Shown piece after piece: positions 19,231 to 20,220 of a DNA stretch of 20,220 nucleotides. The notes below the pieces were generated by a model. The model did not search any database. It was not told where the DNA came from and saw only the letters and a list, made by a program, of their open reading frames with translations. Where the stretch lies: contig QZWS01000164.1 in the NCBI GenBank assembly GCA_004114245.1, forward strand, positions 1 through 20,220. Reading direction: 5' to 3'. The stretch comes from Zoopage sp. CT-All (taxonomy: Eukaryota > Zoopagomycota > Zoopagomycetes > Zoopagales > Zoopagaceae). The translations under genes were made by a program, and so were the position numbers. Positions within the stretch are counted from its first letter, which is position 1, and each line of letters begins with the position of its first letter.

Positions 19231-20220
19231 GCAGTCATTGCTGGTGTGTGCCTGTGTTTGGGATTGGTCCAAGGCCAATGCAAGTGTTATTGTTGCAAAT
19301 TGGTTTTTTAGCTGGTGGTTGCCGAGGGGCACCGAGCATAGGTACAAGTGTTGTTGTGCCCGGATTCTTGTGAACAACAGAAAGCTTTTGGTCACTAAAT
19401 TCACTTGTACATGACATGTCAGCTACCATTTCAATGCATCTCAAATCTTCATACCAAGCAGGGTGCTACTGTGGACTACCAATTCTTTCACACACACATA
19501 TACCAGACGCCATGTCTTTGTTATTCTGGACTTTGAGCTGTAAAGCCATGTACTTTCATTGCAATGTGGACCTGTGCAGTAGTGTGTGGTGAGGTGAGGG
19601 TGGTGTGTGGGCAATGCACCCGTGGTGCACTGTGGGATACTGTGTAATTGGGTAAATACAAAACAGTCACTTCTAAATTAATTGCTGCTCCACATAGTGT
19701 ACTAGTTGGCAAGTCTGGGAGAGAGGGCAAGTGAGGGCAGCTGGAATTAGATGACTTTTATGTTTTGCAATATGTTTTTTTATGATGCTGGCCAGCTTGG
19801 ACATAAATATCCAAGAGAAGTAAAGATTCTTTCAACCATCTACATACTGCATCCCTGGCCTCTATGTCCTTGCTTTAACATTTTATAGTCAAGAAGAAAA
19901 GGCTTGCTAAATATGAAGTTTTTAGGAAGCATAACCCCATAAACAGTCAGCTTCCATGAAGATTGTAAGAGTGTTAGAATGGCCATGACATCATAGCCTC
20001 TGTAGTAATGCAATGATAATTAGGCTGTGCTGGCCAATATTGGTATTGACATGACAGAAAGAAAAAAGACTATTACATATTGTATTCTTCTGGTATCACT
20101 ACAGAGCTCTCCCTTAATAATTGTGGTGCAGAAGGATGGTTAAGAGCAGTCTCTTTCTGTCAATCTAAATATACAGAGAGTTCTGTCAATCCTGACCCCC
20201 CCCCCTTCCCTAACACACAA
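19231..20220. other. AT-richer region with no gene seen
   Basis: About 990 bp follow the actin stop. It should begin with the actin 3' UTR. The rest is clearly AT-richer than the coding part of the window, with only short open frames that show no domain, signal peptide or codon bias. A run of ten C lies at 20196-20205. No repeat array, RNA gene or transposon end was seen. A gene on either strand may begin beyond the window. Confidence 0.55.

Noticed and set aside
20196-20220. C-run followed by CCCTAACACAC as a telomere end
   Set aside because: There is only a single CCCTAA-like match and no array, so it is a simple homopolymer near the window edge.

Overview
This is a compact eukaryotic window and looks fungal. 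Every recognisable gene is nuclear, introns are mostly 40-75 nt with GT...AG ends and CTAAC/CTGAC-like branch sites, and intergenic gaps are 70-600 bp. The actin starts MDGDIAALVIDNGSGM, as in many fungi. A mitochondrial Hsp90 (TRAP1), which budding yeast lacks, and several orphan secreted proteins argue for an early-diverging fungus (chytrid- or zoopagomycete-like) rather than an ascomycete. That placement is inference; no marker here fixes the phylum.

Layout. 1-3000: a 45-bp tandem repeat, the small cytochrome oxidase assembly factor PET191 (+), then the exocyst subunit SEC8 (+, one intron, short at its C-terminus). 3000-7000: an orphan secreted basic protein (+), converging on the TFIIH helicase XPD/RAD3 (-, three exons). 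7000-9120: an unrecognised many-intron gene, divergent from XPD, then a small secreted or single-pass membrane protein and a 15-bp tandem repeat. 9132-11901: the V-ATPase proteolipid VMA3 (+), meeting TRAP1 (-) tail to tail 72 bp apart. 12240-16268: a large multi-exon gene whose C-terminus is a TRF/Tbf1-type telobox Myb domain, followed by a NADAR-domain gene (+). 16265-16874: a decayed PdxT/SNO glutaminase gene (-), with a base deletion, a nonsense codon, a 17-bp duplication and a lost C-terminus. 16873-17568: a second orphan secreted protein (+), whose ATG overlaps the start of the pseudogene. 18058-19230: actin (+). The last kilobase is AT-richer and shows no gene.

The genes do not form one pathway. 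They are housekeeping functions (respiratory assembly, exocytosis, transcription and repair, vacuolar acidification, mitochondrial chaperoning, telomere binding, cytoskeleton) with lineage-specific secreted proteins between them. I see no mobile element, RNA gene, CRISPR array or defence cassette. The items most worth checking are the PdxT pseudogene, the short SEC8, the TRF-like gene with its GC-AG intron, and the NADAR protein with an unassigned N-terminal half. All exon models were read by eye from splice consensus and frame continuity, without transcripts.
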